Positions 1 through 6,962 of a stretch of DNA of 16,627 nucleotides are shown piece after piece. This DNA comes from an uncultured Collinsella sp. (lineage in GTDB: Bacteria; Actinomycetota; Coriobacteriia; Coriobacteriales; Coriobacteriaceae). Location: NCBI GenBank assembly GCA_902479205.1, contig CABSNX010000016.1, positions 1 through 16,627 of the forward strand. Direction: 5' to 3'. The notes under the pieces were generated by a model. That model saw only the letters and a list, made by a program, of their open reading frames with translations. It was not told where the DNA came from and searched no databases. The position numbers and the translations under genes are program-made. The stretch's first letter is position 1, and every line of letters begins with the position of its first letter.

Positions 1-1
1 G

Positions 2-1093
2 TACGAGGGTTGCCCGCAGACGCCGGGCCGCTGGCTCGTCATTGCCGAATACGCCGCGCCCAAGACCATCGACCCCGCACTGGCCCAGGCCCGTATGCTC
101 GATATTCTGGCCATCGCGCCGCGTATCCTGGATGTTCCGGCCGAGCACGTGCACGCCAAGGCCCGCATGCGTTCGCGCGGCGGCTCGCAGTACGGCAAGC
201 AGGGCGCCGGCAAGGGCGCATCGGGCGAGCGCGCCAACATCGCGCGCCGTCGCCTGCCGCTCATCGAAGAGGGCGGGCTCACCTTTGCCGTCAACTTTGA
301 CGACTACCTGGATGTGGGCATCTTCCTGGACCACCGCGTCACCCGCAACCTGGTGCGCGAGCATGCCAGGCAGGCGCGGCGCTTCCTCAACCTGTTCGCC
401 TACACCGGCACCGCCACCTGCTATGCGGCAGACGGCGGCGTCGAGGAAACTGTGACGGTCGACCTTTCCAACACCTACCTGAACTGGGCCGAGCGCAATA
501 TGCGCCAGAACGGCTTTGTGGGTCCGCAGCATCACTTTGTGCGCGACGACGTGCTCGCCTGGATTCGCGACCAGCGCCAGACGCGCAACCGCTGGGACCT
601 GATCTTTGTCGATCCGCCCACGTTTTCGAACTCGTCCAAGATGGGCCGCCGCACCTGGGATGTCCAGCGCGACCATGTTGAGCTTTTGGCCGGCGTATCT
701 CGCCTGCTCGCACAGGGCGGGCACGCCATCTTTAGCTGCAACCTGCGCGGTTTCCGCCCCGAAACGCGCAAGCTCGCGCGCGCGGGCGTCGTGCTGGAGG
801 ACATTACGGCGCAGACCATCCCCGAGGACTTTGCGCGCAACCAGAAGGTGCACCATTGCTATATCGTGCGCCGCCTGCCCATCGAGGACGCCATGGCCGA
901 GGCCGGCTTTAGCGCTGAGGAAATTGCCGAGCGAACCGAGGAGCTGCGCAACCCCGAAGCCCGTAAGCCTCGCGCAACGGCGCCCGCGCACGCGCAGACC
1001 GGCGACCGAGGGCCGCGCGGCGACGGCAAGCCTGCCTGCGCCGGCAAGCCCAAAAAGAAGAAGTTCCACGCCAGCAAGCCCAAGGGCAAATAA
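2..1093 (+). CDS. rlmK: 23S rRNA methyltransferase, RlmK-like domain (5' end missing)
   Basis: This is the 3' part of an SAM-dependent RNA methyltransferase gene. The reading frame is open to the left edge, so the true start lies outside and the first in-window ATG (95) is internal. Numbered from the first visible codon, the SAM-binding motif I FLNLFAYTGTAT begins near residue 128, the acidic loop TVDLSNTYLNWAERN follows, and motif IV FVDPPTFSNS lies near 202. The later VQRDHVELL and DFARNQKVHHCYIV segments match the C-terminal half of E. coli RlmKL, which makes m7G2069 in 23S rRNA. Whether the N-terminal RlmL-type half (m2G2445) is present cannot be seen. After about residue 305 there is an Ala/Pro/Lys-rich tail ending in KKKKFHASKPKGK, which the E. 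coli protein lacks as far as I recall and which may bind rRNA. The gene converges on kdpE. Family assignment is firm; the exact target base is inferred from homology. Confidence 0.86.
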   Translation, partial: YEGCPQTPGRWLVIAEYAAPKTIDPALAQARMLDILAIAPRILDVPAEHVHAKARMRSRGGSQYGKQGAGKGASGERANIARRRLPLIEEGGLTFAVNFDDYLDVGIFLDHRVTRNLVREHARQARRFLNLFAYTGTATCYAADGGVEETVTVDLSNTYLNWAERNMRQNGFVGPQHHFVRDDVLAWIRDQRQTRNRWDLIFVDPPTFSNSSKMGRRTWDVQRDHVELLAGVSRLLAQGGHAIFSCNLRGFRPETRKLARAGVVLEDITAQTIPEDFARNQKVHHCYIVRRLPIEDAMAEAGFSAEEIAERTEELRNPEARKPRATAPAHAQTGDRGPRGDGKPACAGKPKKKKFHASKPKGK

Positions 1094-1097
1094 ACAA

Positions 1098-1164
1098 AGT
1101 TGCGGTGGAATAGTTCCTAAAAATGCCTGGCAAAGGCCCAAACAGGAAGTATTTCACCGCAACT
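1098..1164. repeat. Imperfect inverted repeat, family A copy 1
   Basis: The 21-base arms 1098-1118 and 1144-1164 pair at 19 of 21 positions around a 25-base loop. The arm core is TTGCGGTGGAATAGTTCC, the same as in the perfect copy at 14728-14793. The element begins 4 bases after the rlmK stop codon and fills most of the gap between two convergent genes, so its hairpin could stop transcription from both sides. No U-run follows it on either strand, so it is not a standard intrinsic terminator. Confidence 0.85.
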
Positions 1165-1188
1165 CATAGTGGGATGGCGGACGCCGTT

Positions 1189-1902
1189 CTAGCCTTGGGT
1201 GACCAATCGGTAACCGATACCCACGTGCGTCTGGATATAGCGCGGGTGCGCGGGGTCGGACTCGATCTTCTTACGCAACGTGCCCATAAAGACGCGCAGG
1301 CTCGCCAGGTCGCTCTTGGTTGCCGTGCCCCAAATCTCGTGCAGGATAGACTGGTGCGTCAGCACCTTGTCGGCGTTATGCGCCAGCAGGCACAGGAGCT
1401 TGTACTCAATCGGCGTCAGATGCAGCTCCTCGCCATCCATCGTGGCGATGCCGGCATCAAAATCGATATGCAGCTCACCGGTATCGAACGAGCCCTCGGA
1501 GGCAACACCGCCCGTTTGCGCATACGAGAGGCGCCTGAGCGTCGTGCGAATGCGCGCGAGCAGCTCCTCGACCGAAAACGGCTTGGTCAGGTAGTCGTCG
1601 GCGCCAGCATCGAGCGCGCGAATCTTGTCCGCATCCTCACTGCGCGCCGAGACCACGATGATCGGCATGCCCGACCATGCGCGCACCGACTCCACCACCT
1701 TGACGCCGTCCATATCGGGCAGACCCAGGTCGAGCAGCACAATGCTCGGTGCCTGCGATGAGGCGGCGGCGATGGCGGCATGGGCGGTCTCCACGGCCAT
1801 ATGACGCAAGCCGTGCGCCTCGAGCGCGGCAACAATAAGATTGCGAACGGCGGGGTCGTCCTCAACGACCAAGATGAGCGGTTTTACGGCAGAGTTCGGC
1901 AC
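1189..1902 (-). CDS. kdpE: KdpE-type response regulator (OmpR/PhoB family)
   Basis: A 237-residue two-component response regulator. The receiver domain has the acidic pair in LVVEDDP (residues 12-17), the phospho-acceptor Asp58 in LLDLGLPDMDG, and Lys107 in DDYLTKPF. The SARSEDADKIRALDAGADDYL stretch matches E. coli KdpE closely. The C-terminal winged helix (from about 145) contains TPIEYKLLCLLA and ends with the THVGIGYRLV hairpin. The chosen start is GTG at 1902, 7 bases after AAGGAG and 4 bases after the kdpD stop. An ATG at 1983 would add 27 residues entirely inside kdpD, without homology to the family, so I reject it. Phosphorylated KdpE activates K+ uptake genes in other bacteria. Here the nearest candidate target is kup, since no kdpFABC is visible. 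kdpE is co-transcribed with kdpD and translationally coupled to it by spacing. Confidence 0.93.
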   Translation of the reverse strand: MPNSAVKPLILVVEDDPAVRNLIVAALEAHGLRHMAVETAHAAIAAASSQAPSIVLLDLGLPDMDGVKVVESVRAWSGMPIIVVSARSEDADKIRALDAGADDYLTKPFSVEELLARIRTTLRRLSYAQTGGVASEGSFDTGELHIDFDAGIATMDGEELHLTPIEYKLLCLLAHNADKVLTHQSILHEIWGTATKSDLASLRVFMGTLRKKIESDPAHPRYIQTHVGIGYRLVTQG

Positions 1903-1906
1903 AGCG

Positions 1907-3532
1907 CTACTCCTTATCAAACGAAACGTCGGCGACGGGAAGCTCAATCGTAAAGACCGAGCCGTGCGGGTCCGCCGCGGCAACCTCTATGCTACCGCCA
2001 TGCGCCAGCGCAATGGAGCGGCAAAGCGAAAGACCCAGGCCCACGCTGCGATGGCTGTCGGCAAGACCGTGGTTGGCGGTGTAGAACGACTCAAAGATTC
2101 GCTCGCGGTCCTCGGGCGCAATGCCCGGGCCGTCATCGGCCACCGAGCACGCCACGCGTCCATCGTCGACGCCAATCGAAATCACGATATGCGAGCCTGC
2201 GGGCGTATAGGTGATGGCGTTGTTCACCAGATTGACCACCAGCTGCACCATCAGGCGCGCATCGACGTTGACGAGCGCCGGCTCGTCGCACGGCACCACC
2301 TTAAGATCGTGCTCACGCACGGCCGGACTTACGTGGCGCAGCGCCTCCTCGACGATATCGTCCATGAGCTCGAGCGTGGTCGACAGATGCATGCCGCCAC
2401 CCTCGAGCTTGGTGATAGCGAGCAGATTCTCGACGGTGGCGTTGAGCCACAGCGCATCCGAGCGAATGGATAGAAGCAGGCAGCGGCGCGTCTGGGCATC
2501 GAGCACCGCGGTGCCGGTCGAGCCCTGGTCGAGCAGCACATCGGCATTGCCCGAAATACTGGTGAGCGGCGTGCGCAGGTCGTGCGAGATGGAGCGCAGC
2601 AGGTTGGCGCGCAGCTGCTCGTTTTTGGCGAGCACCGCCGCCTCCTCGCGGGCCTCCATGGCGCGGGCGCGATCGAGTGCCAGCTCGCCTTCGCTCACGA
2701 TGGCATCGGCAAGCGTCCGCTCCTCGTGCGTCAGCACGTCGGGCTCGGCAACGATAGCCAGCACGCCCACCACCGAGGCGGGGTCGCCCGAGCGCACGAA
2801 GCCGTCGCCTGTGCGAACCGTCAGGTAGATGCCATAAAACGCCGAGCCGCCATAGGTGGCATCGAGCGGCGTTCCCACATAGGCGGACGCCGAGAGCCGC
2901 GGCGGCATCTGCGGCGCCAGCTCGTGCACCGGGGCGGCATCGCCCACGGCTGTGTACGTCGCACGCGGCAGCAGGTCATCGCCCTCGGCGTCGGCGCTGT
3001 ACCACACGACCGGACAGCCCGAAAGACGCGCCAGCTGCGTGGCCATGGCGTGAACGATCTGCTGCTGATCGGCGCACCGCTGCAACATGCGATTGGTCTC
3101 GAGCACCATATGCGTGCGGCGGTCGCTGGCGGCAGCCTGTGCCAAGGCGCGGCGCAGGGCCAACGCAATCGAGCTCGACACGAGCGAGACCACGAACATG
3201 ATGAAGAACATGCCGGGATAGCCGCGGTCGATAAGCGACAGCGAGTAGCGCGGGTCGACAAACAAGAAGTTGTAGAGCGCCACGGCGGCAGCCGAGCTCA
3301 GCAAGCAATACAGGCGACTCCAGGTAAAGAATGCGCACAGCTGAACGGCGAACACATAGACGATCATGATGCTCGGCGCGAGACCCGGATGGTCGAGCAG
3401 CGCGCCCACAATCGTCGCCGCGACCAGCAGCCCCACCGATACGCAGGCGTCATACAGAGGAGTGCGGCGCGTCAGCGTTGTGCGCCGCCACCAAAAGCTA
3501 TCGGCAATATCGCCGTCCGTACGGACGTCCAT
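1907..3532 (-). CDS. kdpD: KdpD-like sensor histidine kinase, short form
   Basis: A 541-residue membrane histidine kinase. Residues about 28-128 form the four-span DUF4118 membrane unit typical of KdpD, including ALYNFLFVDPRYSLSL at the second hairpin. Residues about 140-290 resemble a GAF-like linker. The dimerisation and phospho-acceptor helix carries SISHDLRTPLTSISGNADVL with His317. The ATPase domain has the N box NLVNNAITYTP (from 434), DDGPGIAPEDRERIF (from 466) and GLGLSLCRSIALAHGG (from 498). E. coli KdpD is about 890 residues; the cytoplasmic N-terminal KdpD domain with its Walker-type motifs and the USP domain are absent here. The ATG at 3532 follows a GAGGGGCGG-like ribosome site about 10 bases upstream. 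Its stop lies 4 bases before the kdpE GTG. Turgor or K+ sensing by the missing part must be done otherwise, or this kinase senses something else. Confidence 0.9.
   Translation of the reverse strand: MDVRTDGDIADSFWWRRTTLTRRTPLYDACVSVGLLVAATIVGALLDHPGLAPSIMIVYVFAVQLCAFFTWSRLYCLLSSAAAVALYNFLFVDPRYSLSLIDRGYPGMFFIMFVVSLVSSSIALALRRALAQAAASDRRTHMVLETNRMLQRCADQQQIVHAMATQLARLSGCPVVWYSADAEGDDLLPRATYTAVGDAAPVHELAPQMPPRLSASAYVGTPLDATYGGSAFYGIYLTVRTGDGFVRSGDPASVVGVLAIVAEPDVLTHEERTLADAIVSEGELALDRARAMEAREEAAVLAKNEQLRANLLRSISHDLRTPLTSISGNADVLLDQGSTGTAVLDAQTRRCLLLSIRSDALWLNATVENLLAITKLEGGGMHLSTTLELMDDIVEEALRHVSPAVREHDLKVVPCDEPALVNVDARLMVQLVVNLVNNAITYTPAGSHIVISIGVDDGRVACSVADDGPGIAPEDRERIFESFYTANHGLADSHRSVGLGLSLCRSIALAHGGSIEVAAADPHGSVFTIELPVADVSFDKE
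3514..3527. repeat. 14-bp perfect palindrome in the kdpD 5' coding end
   Basis: CGTCCGTACGGACG is its own reverse complement and lies at codons 2-7 of kdpD. In the mRNA it would form a tight GC-rich hairpin just inside the start codon, which could limit ribosome loading. It may also be chance. Confidence 0.4.
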
Positions 3533-3560
3533 CAGCGCCCCGCCCCTCTCTCAAAAACAA

Positions 3561-3598
3561 AAACCACCACAAAGGGACAGGCACCTTTGTGGTGGTTT
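3561..3598 (-). terminator. Hairpin with T-rich tail upstream of kdpD (family B repeat)
   Basis: The 15-base arms 3561-3575 and 3584-3598 pair perfectly around an 8-base loop, GACAGGCA on the + strand. Read on the minus strand, the stem is followed by TTGTTTTTG, so it fits an intrinsic terminator for the kup-small-ORF transcript. It ends only 28 bases before the kdpD start, leaving no room for a promoter in between, so kdpDE must be expressed by read-through or from a promoter upstream of the hairpin. A third, partial copy of the arm lies at 3599-3612, on the 5' side in the minus-strand RNA. The core CACAAAGGGAC is shared with the palindrome at 6051-6085. Confidence 0.7.
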
Positions 3599-3617
3599 CC
3601 CTTGTGGTGGTTCCAAG

Positions 3618-3623
3618 TGTATA
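3618..3623 (-). promoter_or_regulatory. Possible -10 box for kdpDE
   Basis: On the minus strand this reads TATACA in the 3599-3643 gap. A start near 3611 would give a leader of about 80 bases that contains the 3561-3598 hairpin. I see no good -35 hexamer at 16-18 bases upstream, so this is weak. Confidence 0.3.
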
Positions 3624-3643
3624 GCCTTTGCAGCCTGCGGTCG

Positions 3644-3838
3644 TTAGACAAACAGCACGTGTGCGAGCAGTGCGCACACGCACGCCGCGACAAGCAGCGT
3701 CACCACGATCGAGATCACACGGTCGGCCATGTCCATGTTGGTCCGATTCGTAAAGAACCGATCTTCGGCGGCGTCGACGCGCGCCTCACGCACCATTTCG
3801 ACCACCGCCTCACGGCCATCGAGCGCCTTTGTAGCCAT
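3644..3838 (-). CDS. Small single-span membrane protein between kup and kdpD
   Basis: A 64-residue protein with a polar, acid- and Arg-rich N-terminal half (about 1-40, containing EMVREARVDAAEDRFF) and one hydrophobic segment (about 41-64, VISIVVTLLVAACVCALLAHVLFV) running to the C-terminus. The ATG at 3838 sits 6 bases after GGGGAGG. An upstream in-frame ATG at 3868 would add ten residues but has a poorer ribosome site. The gene lies 61 bases after the kup stop in the same direction and before a T-tailed hairpin, so it is probably co-transcribed with kup. I do not recognise a family. The position suggests a small partner or regulator of Kup or of the KdpD membrane domain, which is an inference from context only. 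The very low chance of such a perfectly placed ribosome site argues it is real. Confidence 0.7.
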   Translation of the reverse strand: MATKALDGREAVVEMVREARVDAAEDRFFTNRTNMDMADRVISIVVTLLVAACVCALLAHVLFV

Positions 3839-3899
3839 GTTTACCTCCCCGGCCTCATGCTTATCCATCGAAAACCAGCTCCATGCAGCCTGTCGGCGT

Positions 3900-5927
3900 C
3901 TACGGACGCTCGTTGGGGGCCAGGCGCTGCATCTTGTTCACAGCCTTGAACTTGGTGAACAGCGGCACATACTCAAAGCTCACGTTGGAGTTCTCCAGGC
4001 CATACCAGCGCGCCGGCGTACCGGCAAAGCGGCGGATGATGTACTTGAGCGTGATGGCCGTACGCTCACTCGGCTCCACGTCACTCTCGGGCGCAAGGAG
4101 CTTGCGGATCATGACGAACTTGAACGTGCCGATGTTGCCCGGATCCTTGTAGACCGAGTAGTCGTGCATCTGCGGCGGCAGCTCGCCCGTTGCGGCCAGA
4201 TCCTGAACAACCTGGCGCAGGTAGGCGTTCACGCGCTGGTTAACCTTGTAGCCCAGGTACAGATGCACGCGGAAAACATAGTCGGTGCCAAACGTCTCGA
4301 CCGAATAGGCAAAGGTGTGCGGTTCGTCCATGGTCTCGACATTCACAAACCACCAGGCGCGGGCACGCTTGGGATGCTTGTCCAGAATCGAGTAGACGAT
4401 GTCGCGGTCGATGTAGTCGGTATGGGTGTCCTTGGTCAGATACACGATGTTGTCACTCAGGCGCTCGTAACGGTCGTCGTCGCGCAGGCGCTTGAGCTGT
4501 GGCAGATAGCTGCGCAGCGGCAGCAGCGTAAACTGACGCTGCTCGACCGCCGTGCCGTTGTACCAGCACACCATAACGCCCATGATGAGTGCAGCCATAA
4601 GGATGGTGAAGTAGCCGCCGTGGAAGAACTTGGTGAGCGAACTCACAAAGAAGAAGCCCTCGAGCATAAGGAAGAACGCAACGAAGATATACGGGGCGAC
4701 CTTAAGGCCGCGATCAACATGCAAGTAGAAGAAGAGCAGCAGCGTCGTGCACATCATGGTCAGGGTAATCGCCAAGCCGTAGGCGGCCTCCATGTGCGCC
4801 GAGCTCTGGAACAACAGCACCACGACGACGCAGCCCACAAGCATGACGTTGTTGACCATGGGAATATAGAGCTGGCCCTTGGTCTCGGCAGGATAGAAGA
4901 CCTGCATGTGCGGCATGAGGTCCAGGCGGCTGGCCTCGGACACCAGCGAGAATGCGCCGGTGATGAGCGCCTGCGAGGCAATGATGGCCGCGACGGTGGA
5001 AAGGCCAACGGCAAACGGGCGCAGGCCCGGGGCGAGCATCTGGTAGAACGGGTTGAGGTCGGCAATGCCCATGAGCTCGGGGTTGGCAGCGTTGTCCATA
5101 AGCCAAGCGCCCTGGCCCATATAGGAAAGCAGCAGGCAGCACTTAACGAACGGCCAGGTAGCGTAGATGTTGCCGCGACCGACGTGGCCCATGTCGGAGT
5201 AGAGCGCCTCGGCACCGGTGGTGGCGAGGAAGCAGCTGCCCAGAATCATGATGCCCGCGTGGTTGTTGGGGCTCAGCAAAAAGGCGATGCCGCGCACCGG
5301 GTTGAGGCACAGCAGCACGGCGGGGTGCTGGAAGACAAAGAACAGACCCGTGCCGCCCAAGAACAGAAACCACAGCGTCATGATGGGGCCAAAGGCGTGA
5401 CCGATCTTGGCCGTACCGATGCGCTGTACCAAGAAGAGCACGATGATGATGGCGAGCGTAATGGCGACGACGCGGCCCTGGTCATCGCCCAGCACGGCAT
5501 GGACCGCCGGGATGGTGCGCAGGCCCTCGATGGCCGTGGTAACGGTAACGGCCGGCGTCAGGATGCCGTCGGCGAGCAGCGCGGCGCCACCCAGCATGGC
5601 GGGGATGATAAGCCACTTGCCGCAGCGCTTGACCAGGCTGTACAGGGCAAAGATGCCGCCCTCACCATGGTTATCGGCGCGCAGCGAGATGAGCACATAC
5701 TTGATGGTGGTCAGCAACGTGACCGTCCACACGACAAGGGAGAGCGCGCCGAGCACGAACTCCTCCGTGACGCTTCCGATGCCGCCGTTGCCGGCAACGA
5801 GCGCCTTGGTTACATACATAGGGCTGGTGCCGATATCGCCGTACACCACGCCCAGCGTGACGAGCATCGCCGAGATGCTCACAGGAATCGCAGCGTGCGA
5901 GGCTGCCTCCTTGGCCTTTTGTTCCAT
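3900..5927 (-). CDS. kup: Kup-family K+:H+ symporter
   Basis: A 675-residue potassium transporter. The N-terminal membrane part (about residues 12-430, roughly twelve spans) carries the family hallmarks GVVYGDIGTSPMY (26-38), LRADNHGEGGIFALYSL (from 82), ADGILTPAVT (from 119) and GAEALYSDMGHVGRGNI. The cytoplasmic C-terminal domain (about 430-675) contains HPKRARAWWFVNVETMDEP and a late PPQMHDYSVYKDPG segment. Length is near the usual 620-670. Kup imports K+ with protons at low affinity and works without ATP. The ATG at 5927 is preceded by GGGAGG 10 bases upstream. A TTG at 5945 would extend the protein six residues but lies within and past the ribosome site, so it is rejected. A TATAAT box lies at 5963-5968. 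The small membrane-protein gene follows, then kdpDE. I looked for a ydaO-type c-di-AMP riboswitch upstream and saw none; the leader is too short. Confidence 0.96.
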   Translation of the reverse strand: MEQKAKEAASHAAIPVSISAMLVTLGVVYGDIGTSPMYVTKALVAGNGGIGSVTEEFVLGALSLVVWTVTLLTTIKYVLISLRADNHGEGGIFALYSLVKRCGKWLIIPAMLGGAALLADGILTPAVTVTTAIEGLRTIPAVHAVLGDDQGRVVAITLAIIIVLFLVQRIGTAKIGHAFGPIMTLWFLFLGGTGLFFVFQHPAVLLCLNPVRGIAFLLSPNNHAGIMILGSCFLATTGAEALYSDMGHVGRGNIYATWPFVKCCLLLSYMGQGAWLMDNAANPELMGIADLNPFYQMLAPGLRPFAVGLSTVAAIIASQALITGAFSLVSEASRLDLMPHMQVFYPAETKGQLYIPMVNNVMLVGCVVVVLLFQSSAHMEAAYGLAITLTMMCTTLLLFFYLHVDRGLKVAPYIFVAFFLMLEGFFFVSSLTKFFHGGYFTILMAALIMGVMVCWYNGTAVEQRQFTLLPLRSYLPQLKRLRDDDRYERLSDNIVYLTKDTHTDYIDRDIVYSILDKHPKRARAWWFVNVETMDEPHTFAYSVETFGTDYVFRVHLYLGYKVNQRVNAYLRQVVQDLAATGELPPQMHDYSVYKDPGNIGTFKFVMIRKLLAPESDVEPSERTAITLKYIIRRFAGTPARWYGLENSNVSFEYVPLFTKFKAVNKMQRLAPNERP

Positions 5928-5962
5928 AAGCCGGTTTCCTCCCAACTTTAATGTTCGAAGGA

Positions 5963-5989
5963 ATTATAGGTAATCGGCCCATGTTTGAA
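5963..5989 (-). promoter_or_regulatory. Promoter of kup
   Basis: On the minus strand there is a perfect TATAAT at 5963-5968. The -35 region is weak: TTCAAA at 5984-5989 with a 15-base spacer. Transcription would start near 5956, giving a leader of about 30 bases. Confidence 0.55.
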
Positions 5990-6050
5990 TGGCACTGTTT
6001 TCCCAGCTAGATAAACATTTATACGGCCTTTAAGCCATCTCGGCGATATG

Positions 6051-6085
6051 GAATGTGACAAAGGGACTGTCCCTTTGTCACATTC
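6051..6085. repeat. 35-bp near-perfect palindrome, family B
   Basis: The 17-base arms 6051-6067 and 6069-6085 are exact reverse complements around a single base. The core is GACAAAGGGAC / GTCCCTTTGTC. It begins one base after the nitroreductase stop codon and lies about 80 bases upstream of the kup -10 box. With almost no loop it would extrude as a cruciform or form an RNA hairpin closing with a small loop at the 3' end of the nitroreductase mRNA. No U-run follows, so it could protect the 3' end rather than terminate. The CAAAGGGAC core is shared with 3561-3598. Confidence 0.9.
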
Positions 6086-6086
6086 G

Positions 6087-6962
6087 TCATTTTCCAAGCC
6101 AATTTTTGAACCACCACTCCATGGAGCGGCTCATCTCGACCATAAAGGGACTCGTGTGCTTGCGGGTATAGATGTCCACGACGCGCTCCCCCACCTCGCG
6201 GGCATGCGGACGGAACATCGCGTCCATCTCGGCCACCTGCGCATCCATGGTCGCGGTATCGGCACGGCAGTAGCGCTCCTCGTGCACTAGGTTCACCACG
6301 GGATGCGCAATGGCCGGACGCTCCTTACGGGGCGTGCCGATGATGAGCATCGACAGCGGCATGGTATAGGGCGGCAGATCGAGCAGCGCGGCAACTTCCT
6401 CGGCGTTCTCGACGATATCACCGATATAGCAGCTCCCCAGCCCCAGGGCCTCGGCGGCAACCACGGCGTTTTGCGCGGCGATCACGGCATCTTGCGCCGC
6501 GATGGCAAAGTCGCCCAAGCCCGGCGCGCGGCGGGGCGCCTTGCCCGTGCGCTCGACAAACTCGGACTCGAAGCAGCCCACATGCTCAAACAGATCGATC
6601 CACTTGGCATAATCGACCACAAATATTAGCGCCCAGGGCGCCTTGGCGATCATGGGCTGGTGGTCGCACAGGTCGGCCAGACGATCCAGCGTGGCCTGCT
6701 CGCGAATGCTCACGATGGAATACATCATCATGGCGCCTGCCGACGGCGCACGGCTCGCCGCATGCAGAATCGCCGCCCGCTGCTCGTCGGTCACCGCCAC
6801 GGGGCGGTCGTCGTCATCACGCGCGAAGGCACGCGTGGAGGAACGGTGCTCCAACGTGTCCAGCACCACATTGCCCGTAGTCTCGACCGGATAACCGTTC
6901 ACATCCACGCCCGAAGCTCCGCCGCAGCACTCGGCACCCGTCATACAAACCTGCTCGCCCAT
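6087..6962 (-). CDS. Nitroreductase-family flavoprotein
   Basis: A 291-residue FMN-dependent oxidoreductase that would reduce nitro- or quinone-type substrates with NAD(P)H in the cytoplasm. Family marks are the FMN-phosphate contact RSSTRAF (40-46), APSAGAMMMY (72-81), which replaces the usual APSGxNxQPW-like stretch, and GLGSCYIGDIVENAEEVAALL (from 174), followed by PLSMLIIGTPRKE. A helical C-terminal extension (about 230-291) ends in MEWWFKNWLGK. The first 30 residues form a Cys-rich leader (Cys6, Cys12, Cys13) that is not part of the fold and lacks a CxxCxxC ferredoxin pattern. The ATG at 6962 has a GAGGA ribosome site upstream. The gene is monocistronic, divergent from the LTA synthase gene, and ends against the palindrome at 6051-6085. 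The substrate cannot be told from sequence. Confidence 0.9.
   Translation of the reverse strand: MGEQVCMTGAECCGGASGVDVNGYPVETTGNVVLDTLEHRSSTRAFARDDDDRPVAVTDEQRAAILHAASRAPSAGAMMMYSIVSIREQATLDRLADLCDHQPMIAKAPWALIFVVDYAKWIDLFEHVGCFESEFVERTGKAPRRAPGLGDFAIAAQDAVIAAQNAVVAAEALGLGSCYIGDIVENAEEVAALLDLPPYTMPLSMLIIGTPRKERPAIAHPVVNLVHEERYCRADTATMDAQVAEMDAMFRPHAREVGERVVDIYTRKHTSPFMVEMSRSMEWWFKNWLGK

Noticed and set aside
1903..1983. An N-terminal extension of kdpE starting at ATG 1983.
   Set aside because: The extra 27 residues lie wholly in kdpD, have no family match, and the GTG at 1902 has an AAGGAG site at ideal distance.
2582..3949. A 455-residue plus-strand frame over kdpD and the gap before kup.
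   Set aside because: Shadow of kdpD that happens to run through the gap. No protein-like features, while the opposite strand encodes a full histidine kinase.
3729..5951. A 740-residue open frame on the plus strand opposite kup.
   Set aside because: Antisense shadow of kup. The product is low-complexity His/Gln/Arg sequence and has no ribosome site.
5928..6050. A possible c-di-AMP (ydaO-type) riboswitch before kup.
   Set aside because: The likely leader is only about 30 bases and none of the conserved ydaO segments is visible.
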